From: Tetraselmis striata
Lineage: Eukaryota; Chlorophyta; Chlorodendrophyceae; Chlorodendrales; Chlorodendraceae
Assembly (NCBI GenBank): GCA_006384855.1
Contig: VCJN01001381.1
Location: forward strand, 1 to 64,000
Length of the DNA: 64,000 bases
Reading direction: 5' to 3'
In this document: piece after piece, positions 24,094-36,044 of the stretch
How positions within the stretch are numbered: the stretch's first letter is position 1
Layout: each line of letters opens with the position of its first letter
The notes under the pieces: generated by a model
Told to the model about the DNA's origin: nothing
What the model saw: the letters and a program-made list of their open reading frames with translations, nothing else
Databases searched by the model: none
Position numbers and translations under genes: made by a program

Positions 24094-27000
24094 TCATGGC
24101 GCATCCGCCATGGATGTCTGATTCTGCGACCATGAAGTACGGGAGGCGATAGCGACCGGCTGCCCGCCTTGCACCTCCACCTGGCTGTCCGCGTCCACCC
24201 GGTACGCCACTTCGATGCCCTCCAAGACCACGTGGTACAGCGGCGCGGCGCCGCCGTCTGGCGCTCCCCCACTGCGTTGGTGCACGGAGCGGATGTCCCG
24301 CGACAGCGCCTGCAAGCAACAGCAACCGCCGGGTTATGGGAGCTGCTTCAATAAAGCGGGCGGCAGTGTTGATGAGAAACTGCCATGAATTAGCACGGTA
24401 GAGGGGCGGCTACGCGTGCTCCGCTCCCGGGATGCACGGACGCGGCGATGACCGCTGCTTAATACCGGCTTGCCGTTGCGCAACAAACGAATAAGATACA
24501 ACAAACAGACTGTCATACAAACGTAACTGAAGTACCAGGCACAGCCTAAGCCTTGCAGGGTACAATAAAGTAGCAAAACAAGTGTTCAAGGCATACTCTT
24601 CAGCTTGCTTTGATGCCATTATACTTATAAGCGGCATGTTGTAAATGTCGGCGCGTTGCGTCGTGGGGAGGGGTGGGATGGAGGCGAGGCCAACCTGACC
24701 TCTTATTCTGCCCTACTGGCGCTTTTGTACAGGTACCCATGACACACCGGAACGGGCGCACCGACCGACAGCAAAACTACTAACGACGAATAGACACCGG
24801 GTCTTTCGGCTACAACGTATCTGATATTCGATTATACTTCGCAAACATTTCATGCGACTGCCGATCCGTTACATTTCTGCAGCTCGTAATAAAGGGTTTC
24901 GGGACTTTAGTGCGAGTGCGAATTTAGTGCCTCGACGACATCAACCCCTCTTCTACTAGAGGAAAAGCAAAAGGATGGGCGCAGAAGGTGAGAATCGGTG
25001 TCGAGACGGCGTGGGGTGGCGCGTCAGGAGAATGCTTCGCTCCCGGCATCACCGCCCACCTGCGCCACCAGGGCGATGAAGTCCTGCGCGGTGCGGTACA
25101 GGGAGCGCTTGCTGGCCCGCTGCCACGCCTGCGCCAGGGAGTGCTTCGCGCCCTCGCGGAACGACACCTGCGGCAGGGAAGGGCGCCGTCAGCCGGGGCG
25201 AGGAGAGCAGTAAGGCGCCAAGGCTGCGGAAGGAGGGGGGTCCAGGTCGCTCAAAACTGCATCATCAGTAATGAATAGATGTACTACAAATACTCTTTTA
25301 TAATGGATGTATATAAATTCAAATTTACATCACAAAATTATGCTGAAACGTCAAGCCTAAGGCGTCCGCTATTTGCAATTTGAATTTTGTTATTACTGAA
25401 TCAAGACGGGCTTGTTCTCTTGATAGGCTGCCGTTACCCAGCATCAGGGAAGGGCCCACTGCTGACCATCTACCTGCATGGGGCCCACTTTACAACCATT
25501 CGTAGGGCAGGGCCTCTGTAGGCCGACGTAGATATGTGGCAGTACACCGCGTCCGCGAATAAGCAAAACGTATACTGCGAAAGTTGTAAGCATTAGAAAA
25601 CAGAATTTGAGACTGCAAACTCAACGCGCAACACCTGAACTCAGTGTTGGGGTGCTCATGCTGGGTGGCGGCACCCGCAAATGCGCGAGGCACGGCAATA
25701 CACATGCCTCCGAGTGTCCATTAGGCCGACCAGCAGATCACGCTAGTGTTTATCAAATTCGAATCGATGCTGACATTATGACAGGATTATTCCTCAATAG
25801 TCCACACTACACTTTTAGCATATCTCATCACGTCTTGTGGCTGATGTTCGACGGTGCGGACGCTGACGGGGAGGTTCTATGCGGCAGCTTGCTGAAAAAC
25901 GCAGTGTCCTGTGCGGGCCATGCCGGGCCGCTCTTGGCGGGGTGATTTGTTGATTCCGACCAGAGCGCCCATGAGCTGCTTGACGGTGCACGCATGAAGC
26001 CGCAAAAGGGGTGACGCAAGGCGGTGAAGGAGAGGCAACAAAGGGGGGGGGGGGGGGCGCACGGATGCGACAAACAGGGGCTCGTCGTCCGCTTGCGCCT
26101 GCACACCGGCGCAGTCACAAGCCGTCAGGGCCTGTCCTGGCAGGCAGCAAGGCAACCCCCTCACCCGCGGGGTTCTCGCCCCTGCCTGCCGGGCACAGCC
26201 CCAAGGTGCCGCCAGGGGCTCCCCAGGGGCTCCAGGTTTACAGGGAGCACAACCACCACAAGCAGCGAAGCTCGAGCAGAATGATGGGGCTTGGGGACAT
26301 GCGGAGGCCCACTCAGGGCGGACCCTCACCCAAAAACACCTTCGCAGCCGAGGCAACGGATGCAGTGATCGACGCCCGCCATGCAGCGCAGACCAGCAAC
26401 AAGAAGAAGCTTCCCGGACATCATTACCGCGACACCAACACATTTCCTCGCGGTTGACAACCGGAACAACGAAAGCAACAACGTCGGCATCGGCAGCCAA
26501 GAACCGCCGCAGAGGATCCTGACAATTTGTAACCTCGCAGCGTAGGCAACGGATCAAGCGACGAGGCGCCCAAACTATGCAGCGCCCACCAACGGCTGAA
26601 AATGCTAAGGGTGCCGACGCACTAACACAAAACTGCGAATAAGGAGCTGCTCTGCCTGCCAGAGATCAAACGGCGACGAATCCATAGCGGAATCATAGCG
26701 AATGTTCTTGTAGGGTGCATGCAAGCCCCATTTGAGGCTTATATTAAGGGTGCTTTTAGGTGCGTCGGCACCCGTCGCAAACAATCCCGATGACACGACG
26801 GCATGCCTCGCATCATAGCTCCCCCGCCTTGTTCAAGAGCGACAACAAAAAAACACTGTTGACAGGGATGCACATCGCGAAGATGGGAGCAAGACGTGGA
26901 GCCCGTGCGGGTGTCAACGATGGCGCCCCGCACCTGTACCCATCCCGGCGCGGTGGCGCCGGGGCACGAGTCGCAGAACGCGACGTACGGTTTGACGTCT

Positions 27001-30000
27001 AGCACCGGGCTGCCGTCCACGATGTCAGCGCCGCCCACGACGAGGCAGCCCTTCCCCACCGATATGATCTCCGCGACGCTGAGGCCGATGGGGTTGGGCC
27101 TGGTCGACACGCACCCGCGGCGGGAAACCACGTCAGCGAGGGCAGTGGACATATATGTCTGTCGGGCGCCAGCCACTGGATCATGGGCTCAAGCATGAGT
27201 GACATGAACTTCAAATGACACTCTACACCCGGGCGCCATGTACTGTGTCCTCATGCACCTTCTCGAGTTGCCACGGCCGGTGTGGTGCATTGGGGCGGCA
27301 AGACACCGCAAGTATAGCACCATTTTGTTGGGATGATGCAATCTCAGCTGTCTGGACCCATCTCTCTGTCGGCCGTATACGGGCTTATAGTTCCCGGCCT
27401 TGGGGTAACGTTCACGAGGAACAGCTCCACTTCTTGCCTTCCTGGAACGGCATGCGCTCCACCTTCCTTTATAAGGGCACACTGCCCTGCGTACTTGGGC
27501 GTGTCGGTGCTGCTGCCCTCCCATACCCTCGCAACTCAACTGTCCAAGGTGAATGTAATCCGACCGTGAGCGATTGAGTTAATCTGTGCGTACGCATCCA
27601 CCACCTTCCAAACCCAGACGCCTCAGCAGCGCCGGCGGCACCCACCGGTGCGGCGTCCGAGTGGCGAGCACGCCCATGCGCTCGCCGTTGAGCCGCGGCA
27701 CGCCGATCTTGGCCTTGATGCGCGGCGCGCGCTGCCCCGGCTGCTTGCTGTGCGCCGCGCGCTGGTGCAGGTCTGCGCCGCCGAGGACATGCAGCGCCCG
27801 CAACTCAGGCATGCCTCCGCCGCAAGACCCACATCAATACCCTACACCCTACTAGAGGCATCCAGGGCTTGTCAGCCCCTACCAGCCCCACAAACCCGAC
27901 CTACCTACATACGTTATCAGCCCCTGGGACAGCCCCCTAGCGGCTGCCATTGGGCAACCTCTGCCCCTGAGGCGCACTGGCCATGTAATGATCATGCCTT
28001 TACAGCCTTGGTCAGCCCACCCCACGTGCATCTCACCCCCTGGCATGCCCTCCACCTCTCCTCCTGAGTGCCCCCCTTGCATCAGCCAACGGCGCAGCGC
28101 CGTCCATACCTATTAAATGGATCACCTTGTCACGTACCCCCCCCCCCCCCCCGGCCAACCTGAATGGTCGACAGCTTCTAGTTCCCCGTCATTAATCTCT
28201 CCGGCGCCTCCTGATGGCTCGTGTACTTTGGGTACTGCACACGAGTCGTTCCATGGAGGTAAGCGTCACCCCAATACACCGTGCCAACAATCTTTTGCAT
28301 ACGGCTCAGGAGCGACCCCCCGCAAGACAACTGCGTTGATGGGGGACGGGGCATGGTGCGAGAGAGGGCGGCATACATCCCGGCCGGGATGGCGCCTGTA
28401 GCACAGTTTGGTGGTGCTGCATTCTTCCGCATGGTGAGCCCCCTCTCCCAGCACACGCACAAGCAGCCCCCCCGGTCGCTCACCCGTGTTGCAGTGGAAG
28501 ATGTACATGACCCAGCAGTGGCTGTACTGCTCCAGGCCCTCCAGGCAGCCGGGCGGCACGCCGGGCGCCAGCTGCAGCCGCGCGCGGGCGAGGGGCACCA
28601 GCAGCGGCTGCCGCGGCGTCCCGTTCCTGCGCGCATATGCACCCCGGTACACACCGTTACCGCCAGCCTGGCGGGCAACAGCTCGCCCCAGCACCGCCGG
28701 AGGAAGGCTGATTAGATTGGCATGCGGGGCAATGTATCTCGATGTCTTTGCATGATTAAGAGGCGCTGCTGGTAGTGTGGCCAGCACATCGCCCGTGTTT
28801 TCGAAATGGTTGGCACAGCAAATGTCGCGGGCGGTGTCATTGTGTGAGTGTGTAGGTGTCATCGGCTCGCTCAGTGACACTGCGCAAGGCCATCACGCAA
28901 TCCACGCAATGTTTGATTGTTCGGCCCTGTGCGTATACAGAAAATTCCCCAAAGCATGCCCTTAAAGCACAGTCTTTTGTTCAAAAGTTGAAACATCGTG
29001 TTCACGCGCCTGCCAGAATGCCGCTTTGGGTTCCCTCCATATCGTTTTTGAGCTATTTGCAAAGAGAGCAAAGACATGATTAGCTTGTAACCTATCATAA
29101 TGTATGTATGACCAACACTGCAAACCGGTAATCCTGCTCGATGCTGCTGCAAATGAAATCATTATTGTTTTTTTTTCGGACCCGCGAAACCCAATGCAAT
29201 GGCAATGGGCTGTCTGACGCAATGTACATGGCCTGGGCCTGTGCGGGCAAGGGGGGCCGGGGGCGGCCGCGCCTCTGGCTGAAGCAGGACCGCAGCACGC
29301 CAATGGGATGCATCACGTAGCTCTGCGTGGCAGCCGGGGCAAGCCGCGCAGCTCCGCTCGCCGGCTCCTCGGAGCCGCCCCCCTCGCCCCCGGGAGAGCC
29401 TGCGCAGCAGCGGCACGCTCAGGCGCCGACTCGCTGGCGGTTAGCTGGGAAGGTGCTTGGGGCGTGTGGCATGCCGGCCATAAGATAAGACACCCACACC
29501 GGTAAGACTCTCAGAATACGAGAGCGGCGTGTTCTTGGTAGTATAATTCTTGTGACTGCTGCGAGTAAAACAATTGTTCGAGGTGGGAGAGGGAGGGGGC
29601 GCCTAGTATGACTATGTGCGCGCCATCTGAGGAACTCTCGCGTGAAGGCATGTCGCAGCGAGCGAAGCGGGTTGGCGCTTGAGGACCGACATTGGCTGGA
29701 GCAGAGGGGGAGGAGATGGCGGGCAGGGGTGGGGGGGCGGGGGGGGGGGGGGGGGGGGGGGGGGGGGCGGAGGGAGGGGCGCATTGGAAGCGCACCATGG
29801 GAGGACGGCGTCAGTGCCTGGGCCTCTGCGGCCTCCTGCACCAACCTCAGCTCCTTCAGCTGCCTCTGGTACAGTCAAGAAGCCACATACGTGAGCCCCC
29901 CCTCCCCCCCGTGTCATCCTTCCCCACATCAACCGCCGTCCCCCCCACCCACGCCGACCCGCCGAAGGCTGCCCTCTGCTCTCTGCTCCGACCCCCCATC

Positions 30001-30123
30001 GCGCCCCTCCCTGACCTGCTCGCACCTCTGCGTTCACCCGCCCGGTGCGCTCCGCCTGCCGTTTCTGGCACTCGTGTTGCAGCAGCTCCTGTCGCCAGCG
30101 ATTCGGGCGAATGGGACGAGAAG

Positions 30124-30155
<32 letters not shown>

Positions 30156-30468
30156 CAGAATGATGATGTCGCACAGACGACCCGGTGCGAGACACCGCCG
30201 ACGCTGTGCCTCCCGCCGCGGTTGGGGCAAGCAAAGGATGCGGGGCAGACAGTTGTCCATGTACGTCGGGACATGCCGGCGGGGGTCCGGCAAAGCTCAC
30301 CGTGAGCCGGGCGCACTCGTCCGCGTCAGCGCCCCCCACGGCCGCGACCTCCCGGGGACGGCCGGCCCAATAACGCCACCACACGCAGACCGCACCCGCC
30401 GAAATCGCACCCCCTGCGACGGCGCCCGCGAGCACCAATCCGCCATCCCGCAAGCCGGGCGGCCCCAT
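24094..30468 (-). CDS. TRMO: tRNA (m6t6A37) N6-methyltransferase, TRMO/TsaA family, complete
   Basis: Nine exons: 30468-30301, 30088-30026, 29865-29796, 29399-29273, 28626-28484, 27772-27646, 27099-26934, 25167-25060 and 24309-24094, giving 395 residues. The family methylates t6A at position 37 of tRNA(Thr) using S-adenosylmethionine. Motifs in order: HPIGVLRSCF, NGTPRQPLLVP, GLEQYSHCWVMYIFHCNT, GVLATRTPHRPNPIGL, GSPVLDVKPYV, RSLYRTAQDFIALV and LSRDIRSVHQR. The N-terminus has a hydrophobic segment (about residues 10-31) and a charged helix (ELLQHECQKRQAER), suggesting a membrane anchor. All joins keep phase. The exon 4 end is best explained by a GC donor at 29272-29271; the next canonical GT would insert about 14 extra residues before NGTPRQ. 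A non-LTR retrotransposon lies about 270 bp upstream of the start codon. Confidence 0.92.
29739..29767. repeat. 29-base G tract in TRMO intron 3
   Basis: An uninterrupted run of G on the plus strand, C on the sense strand of TRMO. Another run of about 31 G lies at 30122-30152 in intron 1. Confidence 0.93.
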
Positions 30469-30719
30469 CAACGCTGCTGTGCGCACGAAGCCCTGGTTGA
30501 CGTGGCGGCTGGTTGATGGTGCTGCCGATGGCTGCGATGAGAGTCTGGCCGAGGGCAGGTCGGCTGAGCAGCGCACCGGTCGGCCGCCGCCTTTCTACCT
30601 TTCTACCTGTTGTCGAACTTTTATCGACGCGGCGCGATCCGCGAGCAAAGCAAGCCGACGAGGATCGAGGACTGTGGTGGGCCATTTCAGTACTTTGTGG
30701 TACTGAATGAGATCCCGGG

Positions 30720-30734
30720 AGGATACAGGGTATT
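30720..30734 (+). repeat. Target site duplication, left copy
   Basis: The 15-mer AGGATACAGGGTATT lies immediately before the retrotransposon and recurs exactly at 33161-33175. A perfect 15-bp duplication is typical of non-LTR insertion. Confidence 0.92.
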
Positions 30735-30735
30735 G

Positions 30736-32240
30736 TACGTTTTCGACGGCTCCAAACCCGGTCCTTCTCTCCGGATTCCAAGCCGTCGAGGGGCCCGCCA
30801 GGGTTGCGTCCTCGGCCTCATCCTGTTCGCCGCCGTCGCTGCCCGAGTGTATGCTCGCATCGGCGCGGCTGCCCCCAGTCACTCAGTGTTGGCGGCTTTC
30901 TCAGACGACGTCAACCTTGTCGGCACTGGCGATGGACTTGCGCTTGCTACATGGGTGGCCCCGTCCGCTTTTGCCGCCGTTGGGCTAAACGTCACCATTC
31001 GCAAACGACATGCGTATTGTCAGCTTGGCTCTTCGTCCCCGTTCGGCGCCCTTCCTTTTGGGCATTTGTTGCATGGTGTTGATGTCTCCTCGTCCGGAAT
31101 CAAGGTGCTTGGTGCCCCTGTGGGCTCGGCCATTTTCGCCCGGGAACTGCTGGACAAAACAGTCGAAAGATTTCGCCAATTCGGCTCCCGGCTTATCGGT
31201 TTGGCAGACCACTTCCACTCCCACACTGCTACTCGTTTGCTGCAAGTTTGCGGCCGTCGTTTTGGCCACCATCTCCGCTCCACGCCTCGGGGCTTGGGTC
31301 GATCCGAGGGGTATGGCGACACTATTACGTCTTTCCTCGAAGATGCCGACGCCGCCGCATTTTCAACGCTTGCCGGCATATGGGGTGTTAGCCCGGACCT
31401 CTTGGATACGCCCTCCATGCGCACGCAGCTGTCCCTCCCGGTCCAATTCGGGGGCCTCGGCATCGGCGATAATGTGGCTATAGCAGATGCCTCCCACATC
31501 GACGCTGCCGCTCTTGTGGTTGTCCAAGCTTTGACTTTCCTCCGTGCTCAACACGCCACCCTGAGCGACGCCGGGGCGTTCTTTTCCGACCCGTCCGGCG
31601 TATCCAACCCTCATAGCCTCTACCTTGTTGGGGCGTCCTCGATCCACCAGGCTTTGACCACCCCAACGTTGGAGCTCGATGCCGGCGCCAACGCGTCGGC
31701 GCCGATGTGGGCAGTCGAGCTTCGCGCCGCTCATACCCGTGTCGTTGACGAGTGTGGAGACGTGGTGCTCGAAGATCTAGCGGGGCCGTTGGCTTCTGCT
31801 CTAAAGTTGCTCCCCTCCAAGCGCTCCCACGTTGCCCGTGCCGGCTGCTCGGCCGCCGGGGCTGAGCCGGCGTCTGCAATGCGCTCGGCGGCCGACCTCC
31901 AAGCTATCCCGCATTACTCGGACTTCCCCTTGCACTCCATGCGGAAAGTACAGGAAACCCTGAGCCACCGCATTCACACGGTCCGTTTCGCAAAGTTTGC
32001 TGCGCGTATGCCCACAAGCGGCCCTGACAGCAACCGCTTCCGAGGCCGCCTCTTACGCGCTGCGACGGCGTTCCTGGTGACTGATCCTCCAAGTGAGGGT
32101 CGCCTTGGTGAAGTCCGTGAGCGTTCCCCTGAGTACTACGATTCCATGTTCCGTGTTGCCGCTTCCCGCCCATTTGGCCTCCTGTCCTCTCCCTTGGCGA
32201 GCCATGCTCTTGTGCTTCTTGCTCCTTCTCGGTACAAGGT
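30736..32240 (+). CDS. Reverse transcriptase, C-terminal part (truncated at its 5' end)
   Basis: The open frame contains the RT motif B RGARQGCVLGLILFA and motif C as AAFSDDVNLVG, in which both catalytic aspartates are kept but Tyr-Ala is Phe-Ser. The frame happens to stay open into the target DNA upstream (to 30610), but the element begins at 30735. The protein continues through the thumb and connecting region (PVQFGGLGIGD, as in many LINE-like RTs) to about 32240, where the reading frame must change to enter the endonuclease. Without motif A and with a frameshift it cannot be functional. Confidence 0.85.
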
Positions 32241-32954
32241 ATGCTTGCCCGGTTTGAGGATGCTGCCGTGGAGCTCACTCCTAATTGGGCGGTCGCATAC
32301 GCTGATCACGTGGCACGTTGCTCTGGGGGCGACTCCAATCACGCCGCACACGAGTGGGCGGCACATGGCCTTTCCGACATTTGCCACGACGTGAAGTCCG
32401 CGCTGGGCGTGGGTGTCCAGATCCTCACGGAGCCGTCGGTGCTTGTTTCTCTCCCGAAGGGTAGCGACGGGCGGCCTGCCGATGTTGGGCTTTTTGGGTA
32501 TGGCGGCATCCGCGGAAACACGGTTGCTGTCGATACCACCATTGCCCCTATCCTCGGCGTGTCAACCTCGGATCCAACGATTGCTTTGCGGGCTGCAGAG
32601 CGCCGCAAAATCCAGAAGTATGACGAGGGTGTCCGAAACGCTGCCGGTATGCTTCGCTTTGTTCCCTTCGCCGTTTCCGAGTTTGGCTCGCTGGCCCCGC
32701 ACGCCGAGGCTTTCTTGGTGGAGCTCGCGAAAGCTAGCCAAGCACACACTGGCCAAAATATCGGCCAACTCGTGTCTGCGTGGCGCCGCCGTTTCTCCTT
32801 GCTCATCAACATGGCACATGCAGACAACGTTCTTGGCGGGGTCGCGGCCGCGCGTGCGGCACGTGATGGTGCTCCTGCGCCTGCGTCGCGTCGCTCGTCG
32901 GCATGTGTTGCTATGACCCGGGTCATTGGCTGCAAGCGTCCTCGCCGCAGCTGA
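32241..32954 (+). CDS. Restriction-like endonuclease domain of the retrotransposon
   Basis: A 237-codon open stretch in a different frame from the RT; it overlaps that frame, which stays open to 32394. It contains RPADVGLFGYGG, then AVDTT, then RKIQKYDEGV and FVPFAVSEFGS. This spacing of RPxD, D and KxxKY with F-P-x-x-x-E-x-G is characteristic of the PD-(D/E)XK endonucleases at the C-terminus of RLE-type non-LTR elements, which nick the target DNA. The frameshift at about 32235-32245 could be decay, an assembly error or programmed; decay is simplest. The last 23 codons plus the 3' UTR are what is preserved in the copies at 38.2 and 40.1 kb. Confidence 0.8.
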   Translation: MLARFEDAAVELTPNWAVAYADHVARCSGGDSNHAAHEWAAHGLSDICHDVKSALGVGVQILTEPSVLVSLPKGSDGRPADVGLFGYGGIRGNTVAVDTTIAPILGVSTSDPTIALRAAERRKIQKYDEGVRNAAGMLRFVPFAVSEFGSLAPHAEAFLVELAKASQAHTGQNIGQLVSAWRRRFSLLINMAHADNVLGGVAAARAARDGAPAPASRRSSACVAMTRVIGCKRPRRS

Positions 32955-33160
32955 TAGCCTACCCCGGGGCGGGGGTTCCTTAAGTTCCTAGCAGCTAAGT
33001 GACTTCGTGGTTCCCTTGGCTTTTTCTTGGTTATTGGCTCCCTGTCCTCCTGCTCGACCTTGGTTTCGGACTTATGTCTCTCTTCTGCTGGCAACCTTTC
33101 ATAGTTGCTGTTAGTTCTGTTGTAGTGCGCTTCTGTGAAAGCCCTGATGTAATTAATTTA

Positions 33161-33175
33161 AGGATACAGGGTATT
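33161..33175 (+). repeat. Target site duplication, right copy
   Basis: Exact second copy of the 15-mer at 30720-30734, directly after the A/T-rich tail of the retrotransposon. Confidence 0.92.
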
Positions 33176-33875
33176 CTACCGGTAGGAAGAGGATAACGGA
33201 ATGCTACTGAGCCTCTTCTCAAACATCCCGGGATGTTTGCAGGTATAGCGGTGGCCTATTTTTGGATGGCTACATGTGATCCAGAGATGATGAATACGTA
33301 TGGCTTGGTACATCCTGTATCCGTAATACTGAAACCTTAATACTCTAGGTGCTCGCCCACTATTCAAGGATGCCATGTAGTAGCCATATACATGTTATTA
33401 TAGATCTATCGAGAATAATCCTTACAGCTCGTCATCAAACAAGAGCTTACCCACCCAAGCTTAAAGCTGTCGTCTACAAGAGCAGGTCGCGTACCTGGGT
33501 AGTAGTCGTTGGTACTCGCTCCAGGTACGGCCAGGTAGAGACCCCCGGTGTGAATTACAAGAGTGCTGCTAGTATATATCGAGAGTGAATCTGCCGGGGT
33601 TTCTGTGGAATTGTCCGCAGATTTCCGGGATTCATGGGTTGGGAAACGGTGCATTACCGGTGCTCGCAATGGTACAGCACCGTTCGGCTCGGTAAGCCGT
33701 GCCGACTGTTCCGCTCTCAAAATTCTCATCCGAGCAGCACAGTTATCTATTGGCTCTTCTTGAGCCAAATTCTGACCGTCAAAGTGCTAACTTTCACCTA
33801 TGTTACAGTTTTTCCTGACGCTGCATCGAGCCCCCCCCCGCCTTTCCGCCATATCAACGCGCTCGCCCAGCACGC
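33176..33875. other. Stretch without a supported gene
   Basis: By the 15-bp target duplication, this is the DNA originally contiguous with the sequence upstream of TRMO. No exon or domain is recognised. Confidence 0.4.
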
Positions 33876-33876
33876 C

Positions 33877-34830
33877 ATGGACGAGCTAAGCGCCGCCGAG
33901 CAGGAACGAGCAATGTTGCGCGAGCTCCGTGCGGCGGCGCGTCGGTTTAGGCGGTGTTGGAGATCGTCCCTCGACTCGCTGCGGCGGAGCGCGTTAACGT
34001 GGAGCGTAAGACCGCACTCCTTTACGCCGCCGCCAACCATGCGCAACTCTACATGACGCAAAATGCGGTGAGTCGTGTTGGAGCGTCTATGTCTACCGCC
34101 GCGCCCGCGGCCGCGTCGCCAACGGACCCCATTGTGTCGGAGATCGGCAAGAAGCGCAAGCGCGTCCTCGCCGACGAGGCACAAGTTCGCTCTACCGATG
34201 ACGAAGGGGGCTACTGGCGTGACCCGCAAAACGCCATTCACCGCATGCACACGTTTCGTGCGAGCCTAATGAAGCTAAACACACGATTGAAGTTTAGGCG
34301 TATAAATGAGTGTGCAAGGGACTTCGTCTTTTTGTTAACGATGAACGCGAAGCGCCAGAGGCTCTCTCCTAGTGAGCGCGCCGAAGTGGCCGGGGCTCCG
34401 GCCGGCCACTTAATGACATGCGCGTTAGCGCCCTAGTCAAAGCGCTTGAGTCCCTCTACCTCTCGGTTGCCGAGCTCCCCACTCTCGAGCACACCGAGCT
34501 TCTTGTCGTGCACAAGCACAAGAACATGGCACTAGACTTCGATTATATCGCGCCAAGGGCTCATCCACCCTCCCGACCGCGATGTCGACCCCGTCAACCG
34601 CATGGTCCTTCGCATGGTCCGTCGCGAACTATAGGAGACAAAGAAAGAGAAAAAATGACGGACTGCGAGCCAGCCGGTTAGTGCGCGAGGGCGCAATTCC
34701 AATGCACGGGCGAACGCGATTTTCCGCGGAGGCCGCTCAGCAACCCCCCCCCCCCCCCCCCCCCCTCGTATGGCGGCAATTGCGGCCGCCTTGGCCATGT
34801 CGCCAATGCGCGACTCCCCCCGTCGGGCGT
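33877..34830 (+). pseudogene. Decayed gag-like gene, probably from a tyrosine-recombinase retroelement
   Basis: From an ATG at 33877 (MDELSAAEQERAMLREL) the frame breaks after about 26 codons. It continues in another frame through a helical stretch (ALLYAAANHAQLYMTQNAV), a basic KKRKRV segment and YWRDPQNAIHRMHTF to about 34420. A third frame carries ALVKALESLYLSVAEL. Near 34770-34810 the plus strand reads GGNCGRLGHVANA, a CCHC-type zinc knuckle lacking its first and last cysteine. Layout and zinc knuckle resemble gag proteins of retroelements; the family assignment is inference. A C tract of about 22 bases (34744-34765) interrupts it. Confidence 0.35.
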
Positions 34831-36044
34831 TCAGGTCCGGCGCATAATAATGCTTGGGCCGCAACTCGGCAGCCAAGCCCCCGGGCTGGCTGTAATTCAT
34901 GGCGCCCATGGTCCCTCTTCATCTCCGTGCTACTGGGCGGGTCTTGGCTGCTTGCCCTGCGGGTGGCGTCCATGTGCCGGCGAGTGGCAAACCCAGTCCC
35001 AACGGACGTTTGTCGGTTGTTTTGTATCTTTATTGGTACGTCGTTAGCTAGGGATAACTTCGAATCGGAATACTTGTCTCCGGTGTTTGCCACGTACGTT
35101 CGGCACCGGCTGAAAGTCTCACTTACTACACGCCATGGGAACCGCGGCTCGGCCGTGCCCGGCGGTGCGCCGAGGCGCGTCCCGCCGCCACCGCTACCGA
35201 CCCCCGACGAGGCACCGCCACCTGCCGGAACGCAAGGAGACTGAGGGATGGCTAGGACTTCTGGGTCGCCATCGCGCACGCGACGCGGGATCGCCAAGTC
35301 CTCGCGCAGACTCGGGAAGGCTACTCGATCGAGTGGACCAAGGACCCCCCCGCCCCAACAGCGCAACCCAATCAGCGCTCTGCGTACTAATATCAACACG
35401 CCGAATTAGTGACGCATGAGGTTGTCAGTCTAATAATCATTTACGGCCTTACGGGCGTGTCGATTGAATCCGTGTACCCATATTTGTGTGAAAGGGTGTA
35501 GGAGAGCATCACAAGCCGCTTAAAAGCGACCCGCAACCCGCACGAGGCGGGACGGATGAGTGAAGCGCACCATGTTGAGCGTCTTGGCCACGCCTGTAGT
35601 ACGTGTGTACGAAGGTGATCCACGGCCGCCGTATGTACAGCTTGAGAACGGGAAGACGGACAAATCTACGCCGCCTGATGAGGCAACGTGCACGCTCTCG
35701 AGCTGCCTTCGAGCTCAGGACCCCGATTATATCTCTTGCGAGCACGACTTGGCGAGCCCGGGTGGTGCACCAAGTGCCCCGCGATGAGAGGGCGCCCCGT
35801 TCCGCGGCCAAGCATGCGACAACTCGCACTATCATGTGGCGCACCCTCTCGCTCACCTCGCCCACCGCCCAAGATGTACTCTGACATGTCCACGATGTCT
35901 TAAAGTGGGCCCTTATGTCGCGGCACTATTGTGTTTTACCACGCCGCCGCATCCCGCATTGCGAGCCCATATGGCATGCCGCCCAACATTGTGCGCTGAA
36001 ACCGATCCACAATCGTTGCCTAGCTAGGGCACGGCAATGTATAC
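34831..36044. other. Stretch with fragmented frames, likely retroelement remains
   Basis: Short open stretches in changing frames, none with recognisable domains. It includes the twin-hairpin motif at 35513-35562. Probably the continuation of the decayed element at 33.9-34.8 kb. Confidence 0.3.
35513..35562 (+). repeat. Twin-hairpin motif, copy 1
   Basis: AAGCCGCTTAAAAGCGACC followed by CCGCACGAGGCGGGACGG, closely similar to 58427-58476. In both places the pattern is two adjacent stem-loops; stems are less perfect in this copy. Confidence 0.65.

Larger units (their letters stand above)
30735..33160 (+). mobile_element. 5'-truncated non-LTR retrotransposon with restriction-like endonuclease
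   Basis: The 2,426-bp insertion is bounded by perfect 15-bp repeats. It begins inside the reverse transcriptase (motif A and everything upstream are missing), the usual result of incomplete target-primed reverse transcription. It contains the end of the RT with motifs B and C, a PD-(D/E)XK-like endonuclease domain, a stop at 32952-32954, and a 3' UTR of about 205 bp ending CCTGATGTAATTAATTTA. The TGTAA in the tail may be its polyadenylation signal. A 277-bp fragment of the same family occurs twice downstream within a tandem duplication. The clade (R2-, CRE- or Dualen-like) cannot be set from this fragment. Confidence 0.9.

Noticed and set aside
29612..30516. Long open frames on both strands around the G tracts
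   Set aside because: They translate homopolymers into poly-Gly or poly-Pro and conflict with the phase-matched TRMO exons.
30610..30734. Apparent N-terminal extension of the reverse transcriptase frame
   Set aside because: The perfect 15-bp duplication puts the element's edge at 30735. Upstream codons are target DNA that happens to be open.
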